From Rhodothermales bacterium (GTDB lineage Bacteria > Bacteroidota > Rhodothermia > Rhodothermales > Bin80), in assembly GCA_958296045.1 (NCBI GenBank), contig CATQHT010000002.1, positions 372,001-436,000 of the forward strand: a stretch of 64,000 bases of DNA, read 5' to 3'. A program made the translations under genes and the position numbers. The notes beneath the pieces are model-generated. The model ran no database searches. It saw only the letters and a list, made by a program, of their open reading frames with translations, and was not told the DNA's origin. Positions 51,621 through 61,743 of the stretch are shown here, one piece after another. Position 1 is the stretch's first letter. Every line of letters begins with the position of its first letter.

Positions 51621-52125
51621 GGATCGCGTGTTGCGTTGGCCGCTTTTGGCACTGCTCCTGGTTGCAGGGTGTACCGGAGCCCGTGAGGCACCTGTTCCTG
51701 ATGCTCAGTTTGGTCACCGGTATGAGGATCCCGCGCCTGACGGGCGGCTGACTGCAACGGTGGTACCTGCCAAGGAAGGCGAAGAGTACCGGTACTTCCC
51801 TGCCTCTGTGGAATCCGTTACGGTGCGGCCCGCCCCATTTGATGAAAACATGCCTGCCGACAGCCAGGAGGTGGCGGTGGAGGTGCTGATCAAGGGTGCG
51901 CTGCCTGATGCTTGCATGCAGCTGCACGCCTTTAGCCAGGAGCGCACGGGCAACATCATCAGTGCCACTTTCCAGATGCGTCGAGCACAGTCGGCCGTCT
52001 GCGCCACAGTGCTCCGACCGTATCGATTCTACGTCCTGCTGGAGGGTATGTACGAGCCAGGGCATTACACGCTCAGGCTAAACGGTCGCGCCTTCCCGTT
52101 TCAGGTGAGGCCTGCGCGCTCCTAG
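51598..52125 (+). CDS. Lipoprotein, hypothetical
   Basis: 175 aa; WPLLALLLVAGCTGAREAP lipobox. Confidence 0.6.
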   Translation: MRAQCLHRDRVLRWPLLALLLVAGCTGAREAPVPDAQFGHRYEDPAPDGRLTATVVPAKEGEEYRYFPASVESVTVRPAPFDENMPADSQEVAVEVLIKGALPDACMQLHAFSQERTGNIISATFQMRRAQSAVCATVLRPYRFYVLLEGMYEPGHYTLRLNGRAFPFQVRPARS

Positions 52126-52454
52126 CTAGCATAGGCGTCGCCTTGATGGCAGGGTGTGGCAGCGGCTTGACAATGTGGCGGCTGGGCATACGAGGCGATG
52201 GAACAGCGCTGTGACGTGTAGCCACGAGATGGGTATGAGGAGGGGCTTACTTGCCTGACCCACCTTTGTCGCTCTGGCTGACGGCGGGGCCTCGTTCGTC
52301 CTGATTTTCCTCCTAGCGGGCCGATATCAGCGCCGTTTTGCGTCGATATTGCCGCCGATCGCGTTGTAGTGAAATACATAGGCCCCCCGGGCACCCGCCG
52401 CAAATAGCGCCGTAACACCACCCCGGACCAGACGCGCAGCACCATGCTTCGTAC

Positions 52455-52640
52455 GAGCCTCTAATTACCGCCGCAAAAACGGCCAGGTGCGAACCTCATT
52501 CGCGCTCCTTCAATCCGTACGCGTCGAAGGACAATCCACCCACCGTACCCTACTCAACCTCGGACGGGATTTCAGTATCCCTAAGCAAGACTGGCCCGAA
52601 CTCGCCAAGCAGGTCACCGCCCGACTAAAAGGACTAGCTC
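52455..52640 (+). pseudogene. IS1634-like transposase N-terminal fragment
   Basis: SNYRRKNGQVRTSFALLQSVRVEGQSTHRTLLNLGRDFSIPKQDWPELAKQVTARLKG. Confidence 0.5.
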
Positions 52641-52833
52641 GCATCCCCGTACAGGAAGAGTGCAAATTCCGATGGAAGTGCGCCACCAATTCCAGAGCAT
52701 GCGCGCCACGTACATGCACATGTGTGCATGGTGGTTGTTGGAGCTGGTTTGATCGGGGGTATAACGTCGTGTAGAAGGTCCCCTTGTCATCGTTATTCTG
52801 GGTCTTTGTTTAATCAGACAAGAGGCCCAGAGC

Positions 52834-52990
52834 CATGGCAACCCATCGTATTCCCATGAAGAGAGTTAGGTGCATTTTGGTGCTTTACTTTGAGCGATCC
52901 TACTCTGAGCGTCGAATCGCTCAGCATGTAGGAGTTGGTCGTCGTACGGTATCTCGCACGCTTTCGCGGTTGAACCCGCATAATTCACGT
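52834..52990 (+). pseudogene. IS21 IstA-like N-terminal HTH fragment
   Basis: MATHRIPMKRVRCILVLYFERSYSERRIAQHVGVGRRTVSRTLSRLNP, then lost. Confidence 0.6.
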
Positions 52991-53142
52991 CTGAGATTTG
53001 CATAAAACAGCAGCAAAGCATTGCATGGATACTTTGTTACAATACATATAACCCTGAGTGCATCAAATTTCAACTAGAAGGGCGTTTATACGGTCCATTT
53101 CAACGAATAAAGAGGCTTTTGCCTATTGATTTACAGCGGATG

Positions 53143-53232
53143 GCCCCAAAACAAGAGTTTGGCGTGCTTCTGCTCGCCCGCTTAATTGCATTTAGGCCAT
53201 TGTATAAACATAGTTTATACGTGTTTTGGGGC
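53143..53232. repeat. Inverted-repeat structure: 11-bp arms enclosing an 8-bp palindrome
   Basis: GCCCCAAAACA (53143-53153) and TGTTTTGGGGC (53222-53232) are perfect reverse complements; inside, GTATAAAC-ATA-GTTTATAC (53202-53220). Confidence 0.75.
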
Positions 53233-53239
53233 AGTTGGC

Positions 53240-55672
53240 GGGATAGTACGGATTCACCCGCTGGGTGAACGATCCGTGGCCCATTTTGGGCCCTTTTGCC
53301 CGTCCTAGCAGGTATCCACTTTCCGGGCAGAGCCGGAGATTTCTGCGCCTGGGCGAGCTTGAGAGGGGCACCAAGAGGCAGGCGGATCGGTCTGCTAGAC
53401 GGCGGACATTGTCATGGCCGATTCGGCATTGCGAGTGCGGCCTGCATCGGTCGCATGCACGGCACTGGGTGCAGGATGGTTATGGGCTGTTTGCGGCGAG
53501 CCGGGAGCACCGTGCCAGGGTTATGGGCCCTGGCGGCAATGGCCGAAGGGCTGTGGGCCGTGGCACGCGAAGCGGCATTACGCACGATTTGACTCTCATA
53601 CTTCACTTTGACAAGACTTGTAATCACCTTTGGACTGCCTCATTGTTGCAGCGTGTAGGACGGTACAGCAGCCATGAGGCAGGGGGTCCCCTTACCCGCT
53701 GGGCGGGCTTGCGCACACCAGCACGAGCGCGTCACGGTGCCAGAAGGACCGCTACACGTACCATTCATGATCCAGTGAGCCCATGTCCGCATCCAACACG
53801 TTGAAAACGTTCGCGTCGCACAACCGCTCGGTTAAGGTGAGTTTTGATAAGCCCGATCAGGTGACGTCCGATGCGGACGCCTTTGTTGGTCGTCGCCTGC
53901 TGGACTTGACGGGCTTGATGTCGATGCTGATGGAGGGCTTGAAGGACTCCCGCGACGAGCGCCGTGTCCGGCACTCGCTGCCTGAGCCGCTGCTGCAGGT
54001 GCTGCTGTCGTTCATGCAGGGATGGGATCGTCTGCGCTCAGCGGAAGACTTAAAGAACGACCCCGCCTTCCGCGTGGCCTGCCGTGACCAGCGAGGTGCA
54101 AAGGTGCTAGAGGCCGAACACCGCTTAGCTTCGCAGCCGACGCTGTCACGCACTATTGACCAGCTCAGCGAAGAGCCCAAGCTCCAGCATCTGGCCGACA
54201 CGGTCACCCGGCTGGGAATGGAGACGATATACACCCGCAACGGAGGCAAGCGCGTGCCGGAGCTGGTCATCGACGTGGATAGCTATCCCGTAGAAGTGTA
54301 CGGGAAGCAGGAAGGCAGCGAATATAATGCGCACTATAGGCACAGGATATATTTGCCTATGGTGGCCACATGCGGGCCCACGGGGGATGTGCTGGGAGCG
54401 GAACTGCGTCCTGGCGCTATGAATGACGCAAGAGATAGCCATAAATTCATCCACCGGATTGCGAAAGCAGCGCAAAAGCACATCGCCGAACGGATTATCG
54501 TGCGTGCCGACGCGGGCTTCAACAGCCCCATCACGTACGAGAGCCTCGAAAACGATGGCATCGACTACGTCATGCACCTGAAAAGGAACAAGAAACTGAA
54601 AACGTTGATGGAGGAGACCGTGGCCCAGCACGGCGGATCACCTACGCACTGCATAGAGCTGACCTATAAAGCGGAGTCTTGGAACCAGGCCCGGCGCGTG
54701 GTGATGGTGCCCAAAACGTACTCCAAGGCCGAGCCGGAATACTACTTTCTGCTCACGTCCTTGTCAAAGGAAGAATGCGATGCCCAGAGCATGGCTGACT
54801 TCTACCGGATGCGAGGCAAAGCGGAAGCACACCACGCAGAGATCAAATATGCTTCCTGTCAGCTGTCCTCGGCGGCGCGCCCCAACATGTTCGAGAAAGT
54901 GGTCAAGCAATCACTCGGAGACGAGAGCGACAGCAAGACCCAAGACGAGAGCGACAACAAGATCCAAGACGAGAAGGCTACCAAGACGGTGCGCCCTCAG
55001 AATGCGGTACGCTTGCTACTGAATGTGATGGCCTATCAGCTGATCCACATCGGGCGCCGCCAAATGATCGCCCCCGACTACTTGGCTCCCAGAAACTGGC
55101 CCTTGGGACTACCGACCGCCACAGAACCCCCACCAACAGACGTTGGTCCGCTGCCAGAGCCAAGTAGCAACGGCACCGCCGAAGCAAACACCGAGAAGTA
55201 CGACAAGCAGATGAAGCCTGAGCCCGTACACGCGCCGCTCATGCATGTGCGCAGATTCAGGGAGAACGTGCTCAAGGTAGGGGGACGCCTGACCAGACAT
55301 GCACGGCGGCTGCACTTCTATCTCGCCGAGTCCGCAAAGAAGCTGTGGGAGACCTTCTGGGAAAACACATGGAAGCTGCGCTGGCAGACCCTGTGCTGGC
55401 CGAGTCTGCCTAAACGGTGCTAAGAGGCCACCACCCGGCTTCCTGACCACGTTAACGCACCTCCCCAAGGGCGACCAACCAGAGCCCAGCGCCAAGCTAC
55501 GCCCGCACGACATTAATTCGCCCCGCTGAGCGGCAAAAGGACACCCTGAGCGCGCCGCAATCCCGCGAAATCGCTCTCTCGCTCCACGACTAGGCCCCAT
55601 CAACAGGTCATACCCCTGCCTCCCAGGCATTACCCCTCCACGGCCGCCCACGAATTCCAACTAGTGAATAGT
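53240..55672 (+). mobile_element. IS1380-family insertion sequence (left boundary approximate)
   Basis: Contains an intact-looking 546-aa transposase; the right end TATTCACTAGTTGGAATTCGTGG (read inward) recurs as remnants at 11776 and 15735. Confidence 0.6.
53783..55423 (+). CDS. IS1380-family transposase
   Basis: 546 aa; LVIDVDSYPVEVYGKQEGSEYNAHYRHRIYLPMVATC, RADAGFNSPITYESLENDGIDYVMHLKRNKKL, DFYRMRGKAEAHHAEIKY. Confidence 0.85.
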   Translation: MSASNTLKTFASHNRSVKVSFDKPDQVTSDADAFVGRRLLDLTGLMSMLMEGLKDSRDERRVRHSLPEPLLQVLLSFMQGWDRLRSAEDLKNDPAFRVACRDQRGAKVLEAEHRLASQPTLSRTIDQLSEEPKLQHLADTVTRLGMETIYTRNGGKRVPELVIDVDSYPVEVYGKQEGSEYNAHYRHRIYLPMVATCGPTGDVLGAELRPGAMNDARDSHKFIHRIAKAAQKHIAERIIVRADAGFNSPITYESLENDGIDYVMHLKRNKKLKTLMEETVAQHGGSPTHCIELTYKAESWNQARRVVMVPKTYSKAEPEYYFLLTSLSKEECDAQSMADFYRMRGKAEAHHAEIKYASCQLSSAARPNMFEKVVKQSLGDESDSKTQDESDNKIQDEKATKTVRPQNAVRLLLNVMAYQLIHIGRRQMIAPDYLAPRNWPLGLPTATEPPPTDVGPLPEPSSNGTAEANTEKYDKQMKPEPVHAPLMHVRRFRENVLKVGGRLTRHARRLHFYLAESAKKLWETFWENTWKLRWQTLCWPSLPKRC

Positions 55673-55897
55673 ATGGGTTGAAGCGTATCCGTCCGAAAAT
55701 CCGTTTATTTCAGCTGATTAGTGCCGCGCGGAGGCGAGTTTGTGTCGATGTTTGTCGGCAGGCTGCATATTCCACGGAAAAAAACCACTCGTTCCACGGT
55801 ATGGCGACCACCGATTCCACGGTTAATCGACCACCTGATTCGGCGTGCTGAGTCCGCGCTGGATAGCGCTGCATCGTGACTGTTCTGGGTACCATTT

Positions 55898-56677
55898 TCA
55901 CGGCTGTCTGGCGTCAGTTACGCTTGTCTTCTCTGGAAGGTTCTGCCATTTTGGCAGACGCTGTCTCATGGACTCTCCCTTCAGCGCGATGTGGTGTGCA
56001 TTGTGAATGAGGCGATCCAGGATAGCATCAGCGAGTGTTGGGTCTTCCATGCCTTCGTGCCACACACTCACAGGCATCTGGCTGGTAACGACGATGGATC
56101 CCTTCTGATACCGATCATCGATGAGCTCAAGCAGATCCCGCTGGTGCAGCGCACTGATTCGTGACAACCCCCAGTCATCGAGAACCAGTAGGTGGAAGCG
56201 CGTCAACTGCTTCAGCAGTTTCAGGAAGCGTCCGTCCCCGTGCGCGAGTTGCAGATCTTCCAGAAGACGATGCAGTCGGTGGTAGCGTACGGTGAACCCC
56301 TCCATGCAGGCTTTATGCGCCAGCGCGCACGCCACGAAGCTCTTACCGACACCGGTGGGTCCGGTAATGATCACATTGTGATGTTTGCCCACCCAGTCGC
56401 AGGTGGAAAGCGAGGCCATCAGGCGCCGATCCAGATTGCGACCGCGACGATAGTCCAGATCGGCCATGGAGGCCTCTTGGCGTAACCGGGCGCGGCGTAG
56501 GCGCGACCGCAGGCGATTGTTGTATCGCACGATCTCCTCGTGGTCAACCAATAGGCCCAGGCGGTCCATGAACGGGAGCTGTTCCATTTCCGGTTGGGTA
56601 AGCTGATCACGCAGCGCGCGCGCCATGCCATGCAGACGCATCTGCTCGAGCTTGTCAAGGGTAGGGTGTAGGAGCAT
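55898..56677 (-). CDS. istB: IS21 helper ATPase IstB
   Basis: 259 aa; VIITGPTGVGKSFVACALAHKA Walker [45 protein letters not shown]. Confidence 0.94.
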   Translation of the reverse strand: MLLHPTLDKLEQMRLHGMARALRDQLTQPEMEQLPFMDRLGLLVDHEEIVRYNNRLRSRLRRARLRQEASMADLDYRRGRNLDRRLMASLSTCDWVGKHHNVIITGPTGVGKSFVACALAHKACMEGFTVRYHRLHRLLEDLQLAHGDGRFLKLLKQLTRFHLLVLDDWGLSRISALHQRDLLELIDDRYQKGSIVVTSQMPVSVWHEGMEDPTLADAILDRLIHNAHHIALKGESMRQRLPKWQNLPEKTSVTDARQP

Positions 56678-58239
56678 CAGGCCTTCGAGGTTTGGTGAGG
56701 AGAATCCGATTTGGTGTCGTAATAGCTTGGGCCCCGGATGTTGTCATGGTCTATGGGAGGCGGAGACTCCGAGTCCAGCGGATGCTTGTCGAGTCCATTC
56801 TTCAGGATGGACGCGATGCTCCTGTACGAGCGGGTGCCGATAGCGATTGCCCGCGTACACGCGTTTTCCATGCGGCTCTTACCGTAGATGCGAGCCAAGC
56901 GGAGCAGGCCCATGAGCGTGCGGTAACGAATCAGCGGGTGCCGCTCAGCATTGATGATCTGCCGCACGATATTGTGTGTGTCCGGCCCGATGCGTTCGGC
57001 CTCGGTTACGAAGCGGCTCATATCGTTCATTTGGCGTTGGGCGTCCGGCATGTGTTCATCCTTGGTGGTGACCCCTTTCTGGTGGCTACGCGGGTGCGTC
57101 GCCACCCGTTTGTCGTCAAAAAATACCTCAAGGGTGGTATCTGTAAGGCGAACCTGTACCGAACACCCTACATATCGATAAGGAACGCTATAACGGTGCC
57201 AGCACACCTCGATGTGCGCATCTCTGTGCACCTTGGCTTTGCGCCACTCCGCGTGCTCGTACGGCTCCGCCGGCAAGGGCTTCATCGCTGATCGCTCCCA
57301 CGTGTCAAACCAGCTCTTACGACTGCCTTCCAGCTTCTGAAAAGGCCGCTCGTTAAGCTCCTTCAGATGAACACGAATGTGCCGGTTCACGTGCGCTAGA
57401 CCGATGAAACGCTTATCGCTTAACGGAGCCAGAATGCGCCTCTCTGCATGCAACACGGCTTGCTCGACCTTGGCCTTGTCCCTGGGCTTCCCGGGACGCG
57501 TAGGCACAACCACGGTCTTGTAGTGCATCGCAAGGTCCTGATACGACGGATTGATCTCCGGATCGTATCGGTGGGCCTTGCGCACGCCACTCTTCAAATT
57601 GTCACAGACCACATAGGAAGGCACCGCCCCGAAATACTCGAACATGCGACGATGCGAGCCCAGCCAGTCCCCAAGACGCTGCGTCCACGTCGCCTCAACG
57701 TAGAGATAATTGGAGAATCCCAGCACACCAACAAAGATCTCCACCCGACGCCGCTTACGCGTAAGCTGGTCTATCGCCTCCAGGCGCATGCCTGCATAGT
57801 CCACGAAGGCCGAATGACCCGCAGGATGATCCATCGGAACCGTCACCTGGCCGAATTCCTTCTTCCAGGCAGAGTAAAGAGCGCAGAACTTGCTGTAGCC
57901 GTAACCATCGCTGTGGTCCCGCCTGTACCGCTCCCACATCAGGCGCCGCGTGAACCCCTTGACCTGCATCTTACGCTCCACCTCGGACCAGTCCGGCAAC
58001 GGACGCGTCTCCTTGGCAACCTCCGGCGGACCATAAAGCAATGCCTTCAACTTGGCCTCCGGCATACCCTCGGGCAAAGGCCAATGCACACCCGCTGCCT
58101 TAGCACGACGCAAGTAACCAAGTACCGTGCTGTGCGATATTCCCAGCGCACGACCGATACCACGTACGCTCAAATCAGACTCCGCAGACAACCGCAGAAC
58201 GTCCCACAAAACACGCATAACAACCCTCTTGCTTGGCAT
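56677..58239 (-). CDS. istA: IS21 transposase IstA
   Basis: MPSKRVVMRVLWDVLRLSAESDLSVRGIGRALGISHSTVLGYLRRAKAAG; DDE residues in SAFVDYAGM, VVCDNLKSGV, KAKVEQAVLHAERRIL; start at 58239 inside ORF 56677-58485. Confidence 0.94.
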   Translation of the reverse strand: MPSKRVVMRVLWDVLRLSAESDLSVRGIGRALGISHSTVLGYLRRAKAAGVHWPLPEGMPEAKLKALLYGPPEVAKETRPLPDWSEVERKMQVKGFTRRLMWERYRRDHSDGYGYSKFCALYSAWKKEFGQVTVPMDHPAGHSAFVDYAGMRLEAIDQLTRKRRRVEIFVGVLGFSNYLYVEATWTQRLGDWLGSHRRMFEYFGAVPSYVVCDNLKSGVRKAHRYDPEINPSYQDLAMHYKTVVVPTRPGKPRDKAKVEQAVLHAERRILAPLSDKRFIGLAHVNRHIRVHLKELNERPFQKLEGSRKSWFDTWERSAMKPLPAEPYEHAEWRKAKVHRDAHIEVCWHRYSVPYRYVGCSVQVRLTDTTLEVFFDDKRVATHPRSHQKGVTTKDEHMPDAQRQMNDMSRFVTEAERIGPDTHNIVRQIINAERHPLIRYRTLMGLLRLARIYGKSRMENACTRAIAIGTRSYRSIASILKNGLDKHPLDSESPPPIDHDNIRGPSYYDTKSDSPHQTSKA

Positions 58240-58710
58240 AAGTACCCCTCTTTTGGTAAGTAAAGAGGGTACGATACCACCTGCGCTTGACCTGCCGCCA
58301 TCACCCGCGACAGGCAACAATAACCCGTTTCTAACTCCGCCAGACTGCCAATTTGGCAGGCCCGTTAACCGACCTCCTACACCCCGCCGCCACCGGTCGG
58401 CGCGCGCCAGCTCAGGTGGTCGATTTGCCGTGGAACCACTGGTCGATTTGCCGTGGAATCGGTGGTCGATTTCCCGTGGAACCACTGGTCGATTTGAAGC
58501 GGAATACGCAGGCAGGCTGAGCGCTACAGGGTCGTAGGGACGCTGGGCGCAGCCGGTTGGCAGCTTACCTTGCTGGCGTGACTGTGTTACGGCAGCTGCC
58601 CAAGCGACCTGATGGGTGCTCCAGGGGAGCTAGTGGTGGGTGCACGCAGGGCGCTCGCGTGACGGTGCACTGCTGTGCAGGTCTTGCGTTCAAAAGCGGC
58701 ACAGAGGGGC

Positions 58711-59585
58711 TTATGCGCTGGCGCGCACGGGTGGGAGCGGCATCTGTGAGGTGGGGGCGCTTTCACGTTTGGTCCACCGATGTGGCAGCAATTCGCCGAT
58801 GGCGGTGGTGTGCGTCGGCATGCGCTTTAGCACATCTTCTAGCCAGGCTTGTGGATCAATGCCATGCAGTTCGCAGGTGCCCAGCAGCGAGTAGATGATA
58901 GCAGCGCGTTGGGCTGCTTTGTGTGACCCGGCATGCAGGTAGTTCTTGCGCCCCAGCGCTAAGGGTCGGATGCTGTTCTCGACGAGATTGTTATCAATTT
59001 CGATCCGGCCGAAGCTTACGTACCGGAACAGCTTGTCCCACCGGTTCAGGGTATAGTTGACGGCTTTGCCCCAAGCGCTTGCTGGCGTGCCAGGGTGCTG
59101 TTGAAGCCATGCCTTGAGTCCTTCCAGGATGGGGACCGCCTCTTTTTGACGCGCTTGGTAGCGCTCGGTCAGCGTGCAGTTCGCCTCGCGCAGCCTGCGC
59201 TCTATCTTGTACAGCTGCTGGATCGTCGTCAGGGCATGCTCGGCCCGTTCCGGATCGCTCTGTTGTGCTTGGACGAACTTACGTCGGGCATGGGCCCAAC
59301 ACCCGTGCAAGATGATATCTGGATTGTGACCAAGTACATTGTAGGCGGCGTAGCCATCGCTCTGAACATGCCCTTTGAAGTCCCGGAAAGTGTGGAGCAG
59401 CCCTTTCTGGTCGCGGCCTTTACGATACTCCATCCACACGAATCGGCGCTCCGGTGACCGGTACACCCAGTAATACCCACGGTGGTGCTTGCCGATCTTG
59501 CTGCGATCCTGCACCGGCATGGTCGTCTCGTCCACGCAGAGGTATCCGCTCTTGAGGGACTCTTTTATGAGCCTTGGATTGCACT
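58711..59585 (-). mobile_element. IS66 TnpC transposase, 5'-truncated
   Basis: LIKESLKSGYLCVDETTMPVQDRSKIGKHHRGYYWVYRSPERRFVWMEYRKGRDQKG...GCWAHARRKFVQAQ...NNLVENSIRPLALGRKNYLHAGSHKAAQRAAIIYSLLGTCELHGIDPQAWLEDVLKRMP; the N-terminal half of TnpC is missing. Confidence 0.88.
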
Positions 59586-59779
59586 TCGAGGAGCGCCGCG
59601 GTGGGGAGTGAGTGCCCTACAAGCATTGAATTGTCCAAGACAAGCGCCGCGTCAGTGACCGGTGGCGCCGGACTGTTGTCGCCCGCAAACCAGAGCCGCA
59701 GGCCACTGAGCGCAACCAGAGCTGCCAGAAATGACAGGCCAAACCACATGGTGTACTGCAAACGACTAGTCATCCGCAT
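59585..59779 (-). pseudogene. Membrane-anchored protein truncated by IS66 (possibly redoxin-like)
   Basis: MRMTSRLQYTMWFGLSFLAALVALSGLRLWFAGDNSPAPPVTDAALVLDNSMLVGHSLPTAALLEVQS, then enters IS66 sequence; overlaps the propeller gene stop. Confidence 0.5.
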
Positions 59780-60878
59780 CCTGAGGTAAAATAAAGCGGT
59801 ACCGGAGGATCAAGGGGTTGCCTACATCACCATCAGCCAATGGCTCATGGTCTCCTTGGCTATAGATGTAACCATAGCCTGCGGCTAGAGGCTGGTCAGG
59901 AGTGATCGTACTGCGAGGGGGAAAGCGACCGACGTTACTGGCAACGCTGATTCCATAGTGGTACCCAGCGCCTTCTACCCCCTCCAGCTGCCACTGATCG
60001 GCTAGATTTCTATACAGTACCATACGAGTCTGACTGGTGAGCGCAATGACTGCGTCTGTCGTGAGGTACTTGTCCTTTTCCGCTCTCATCTCCTCTCTAG
60101 ACATATTTCGCTGTATATCCTGGGGCCGCGGCGAATAAAACTCTGGACGCTGTTGTGTTGACTGCGCATCGACTCGCACAGGTATCGCGTCCATGCTCTC
60201 CAGGTACGTGAAGTACGGTCCATCACCAAAACAGTCAATGCTACGGTCCCACTTCCCGCTAAAGGGGAAGTTAAGCCTGGGGAATTTAGGCCATTCCACA
60301 GGGATGTCCCGCAGGCTCTGGAGTTCAAGCGAATACACCGCTACGCTATTATGACTCGATGACGTGATATAAGGGTCAGGCCAGACAAGAAAGAAGAGGG
60401 AATCGCCGCTCGCACAAAATCCCTTAGTGCGGTGGAGCATTCGCCGGGTGGCGCTAATACAGCGGCCATCTGCGGTGAGAACCACCACCCTGTCCCCAAG
60501 GTCCTTCGTGACTACGTGACCCCTACCCGCGAAACGCGCACTATAAGGAGTAAGGTCCTCGTCATCAGGCAAACACTTCTGCGGCGCGTAGGTCCTGATA
60601 TGCTCCCCTGACGACGCAAACAGGTTAACGCCACCCCCTATGAAATCAGTCACCAAGAAGTCTCCCTCCTGATTGACATCCAAGAACATGATCGCACCTA
60701 TGATGATGGATGAATCCAAACGGACGGTGTCCGCAGGAGCAAACAGCTCATCAAATGGCACTACCGGTGCGTCTAGGATCTGACTCTCCTGGGGAGCAGC
60801 AGTACATCCAACCGAAAGCACAGCCACCAACAGCCACAGCCTCATAACCACGACATGCTGGTCAGTCATGGGCCGCAA
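59766..60878 (-). CDS. 6-bladed beta-propeller lipoprotein
   Basis: 370 aa; lipobox AVLSVGC; IIIGAIMFLDVNQEGDFLVTDFIGGGVNLFASSGEHIRTYAP, propeller-blade style seen in Bacteroidota 6-bladed propeller proteins. Confidence 0.78.
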   Translation of the reverse strand: MRPMTDQHVVVMRLWLLVAVLSVGCTAAPQESQILDAPVVPFDELFAPADTVRLDSSIIIGAIMFLDVNQEGDFLVTDFIGGGVNLFASSGEHIRTYAPQKCLPDDEDLTPYSARFAGRGHVVTKDLGDRVVVLTADGRCISATRRMLHRTKGFCASGDSLFFLVWPDPYITSSSHNSVAVYSLELQSLRDIPVEWPKFPRLNFPFSGKWDRSIDCFGDGPYFTYLESMDAIPVRVDAQSTQQRPEFYSPRPQDIQRNMSREEMRAEKDKYLTTDAVIALTSQTRMVLYRNLADQWQLEGVEGAGYHYGISVASNVGRFPPRSTITPDQPLAAGYGYIYSQGDHEPLADGDVGNPLILRYRFILPQDADD

Positions 60879-61171
60879 TACAGGCAGGACACGTATTCGT
60901 TCGCTCCAGGGTCACAGCACTTCTCGCCAGCCAGCACATGGAATGTAGTGCATGGGCCAAGACAACCCACGACATAGCAGTCTTCACCACACGCATCAAA
61001 AGGCAACCTATGCCAAAGTAATTGCGGCACCGTACTGGCCTGAATGTTCTCAGGATGTGGCACGATAAATGCGGACACAAGGACAACACAGACTAGGCCC
61101 CCGAGCGCGCACAGGATGCGGGCTTACGCAGCAGAGATAGCCCGGCGCGGAAGGTTAACAAAGGTTTTCAT
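60866..61171 (-). pseudogene. Cys-rich small secreted/anchored peptide gene with an internal TAA
   Basis: From ATG 61171: MKTFVNLPRRAISAA(TAA)ARILCALGGLVCVVLVSAFIVPHPENIQASTVPQLLWHRLPFDACGEDCYVVGCLGPCTTFHVLAGEKCCDPGANEYVSCLYCGP; 8 Cys; coding end overlaps the propeller start. Confidence 0.6.
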
Positions 61172-61412
61172 GGCATCAAGTCCCGGCGGGACTGATTGGT
61201 CATAGGTTGCCGCGGCTGGCGCGTCCGGCAACGCGACGCTGTGCGGCAACAGGCACTTCGACGAAGCCCCCCACCGCCGAACATGCACTACACGGTACAA
61301 CATGAAGATATGCATTCTGCGAACAAGAATCCTGTGCCTCGGTGCCTCGCCAGCGATTCTAAATTTGGAGCTTTCGGTGGAGACCCGAGAGGTCCAAAGC
61401 GGTGGGCGCGCT

Positions 61413-61600
61413 AGTTTTCCAGAAAGAGGTCCTGCTCACGCTCGGCGCTTGCGCCCGTCACGTTGTCCGTGACCGCCACATGCAGCGTATAAAGACCCGG
61501 CTCCTGGCGTGAAGCATCCAGGATCTGGTAGAGATTCTCACGAGTCTCGGTGCCGGATCCGTCGTAAGACACCGACACGCCCTAGCGCCGACCGCCAAGC
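61413..61600 (-). pseudogene. C-terminal fragment of a GWxTD-type/hypothetical secreted protein
   Basis: Minus strand GVSVSYDGSGTETRENLYQILDASRQEPGLYTLHVAVTDNVTGASAEREQDLFLEN, upstream part lost. Confidence 0.4.
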
Positions 61601-61743
61601 AAGCGACCCAACGTGCGGGAAAGGCCACGGCGCATGTCTTTGGGAGTAAGCGTGTGTTCAGCGACAATTAGAATTGCGGGGGAAGGAATCGGTGAGATGC
61701 GTATCTACGGGCAGGATTGTTCACCTGTCAACACGCATTCATT

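Larger units (their letters stand above)
55740..58510 (-). mobile_element. IS21-family element, apparently complete
   Basis: istA and istB intact; multiple terminal 'TGGTCGATTTGCCGTGGAA' repeats at 58430-58500 and inverted versions at 55780-55850. Confidence 0.8.

Noticed and set aside
57448-58263. 271-aa plus ORF antisense to istA
   Set aside because: Shadow ORF; istA on the minus strand is strongly supported.
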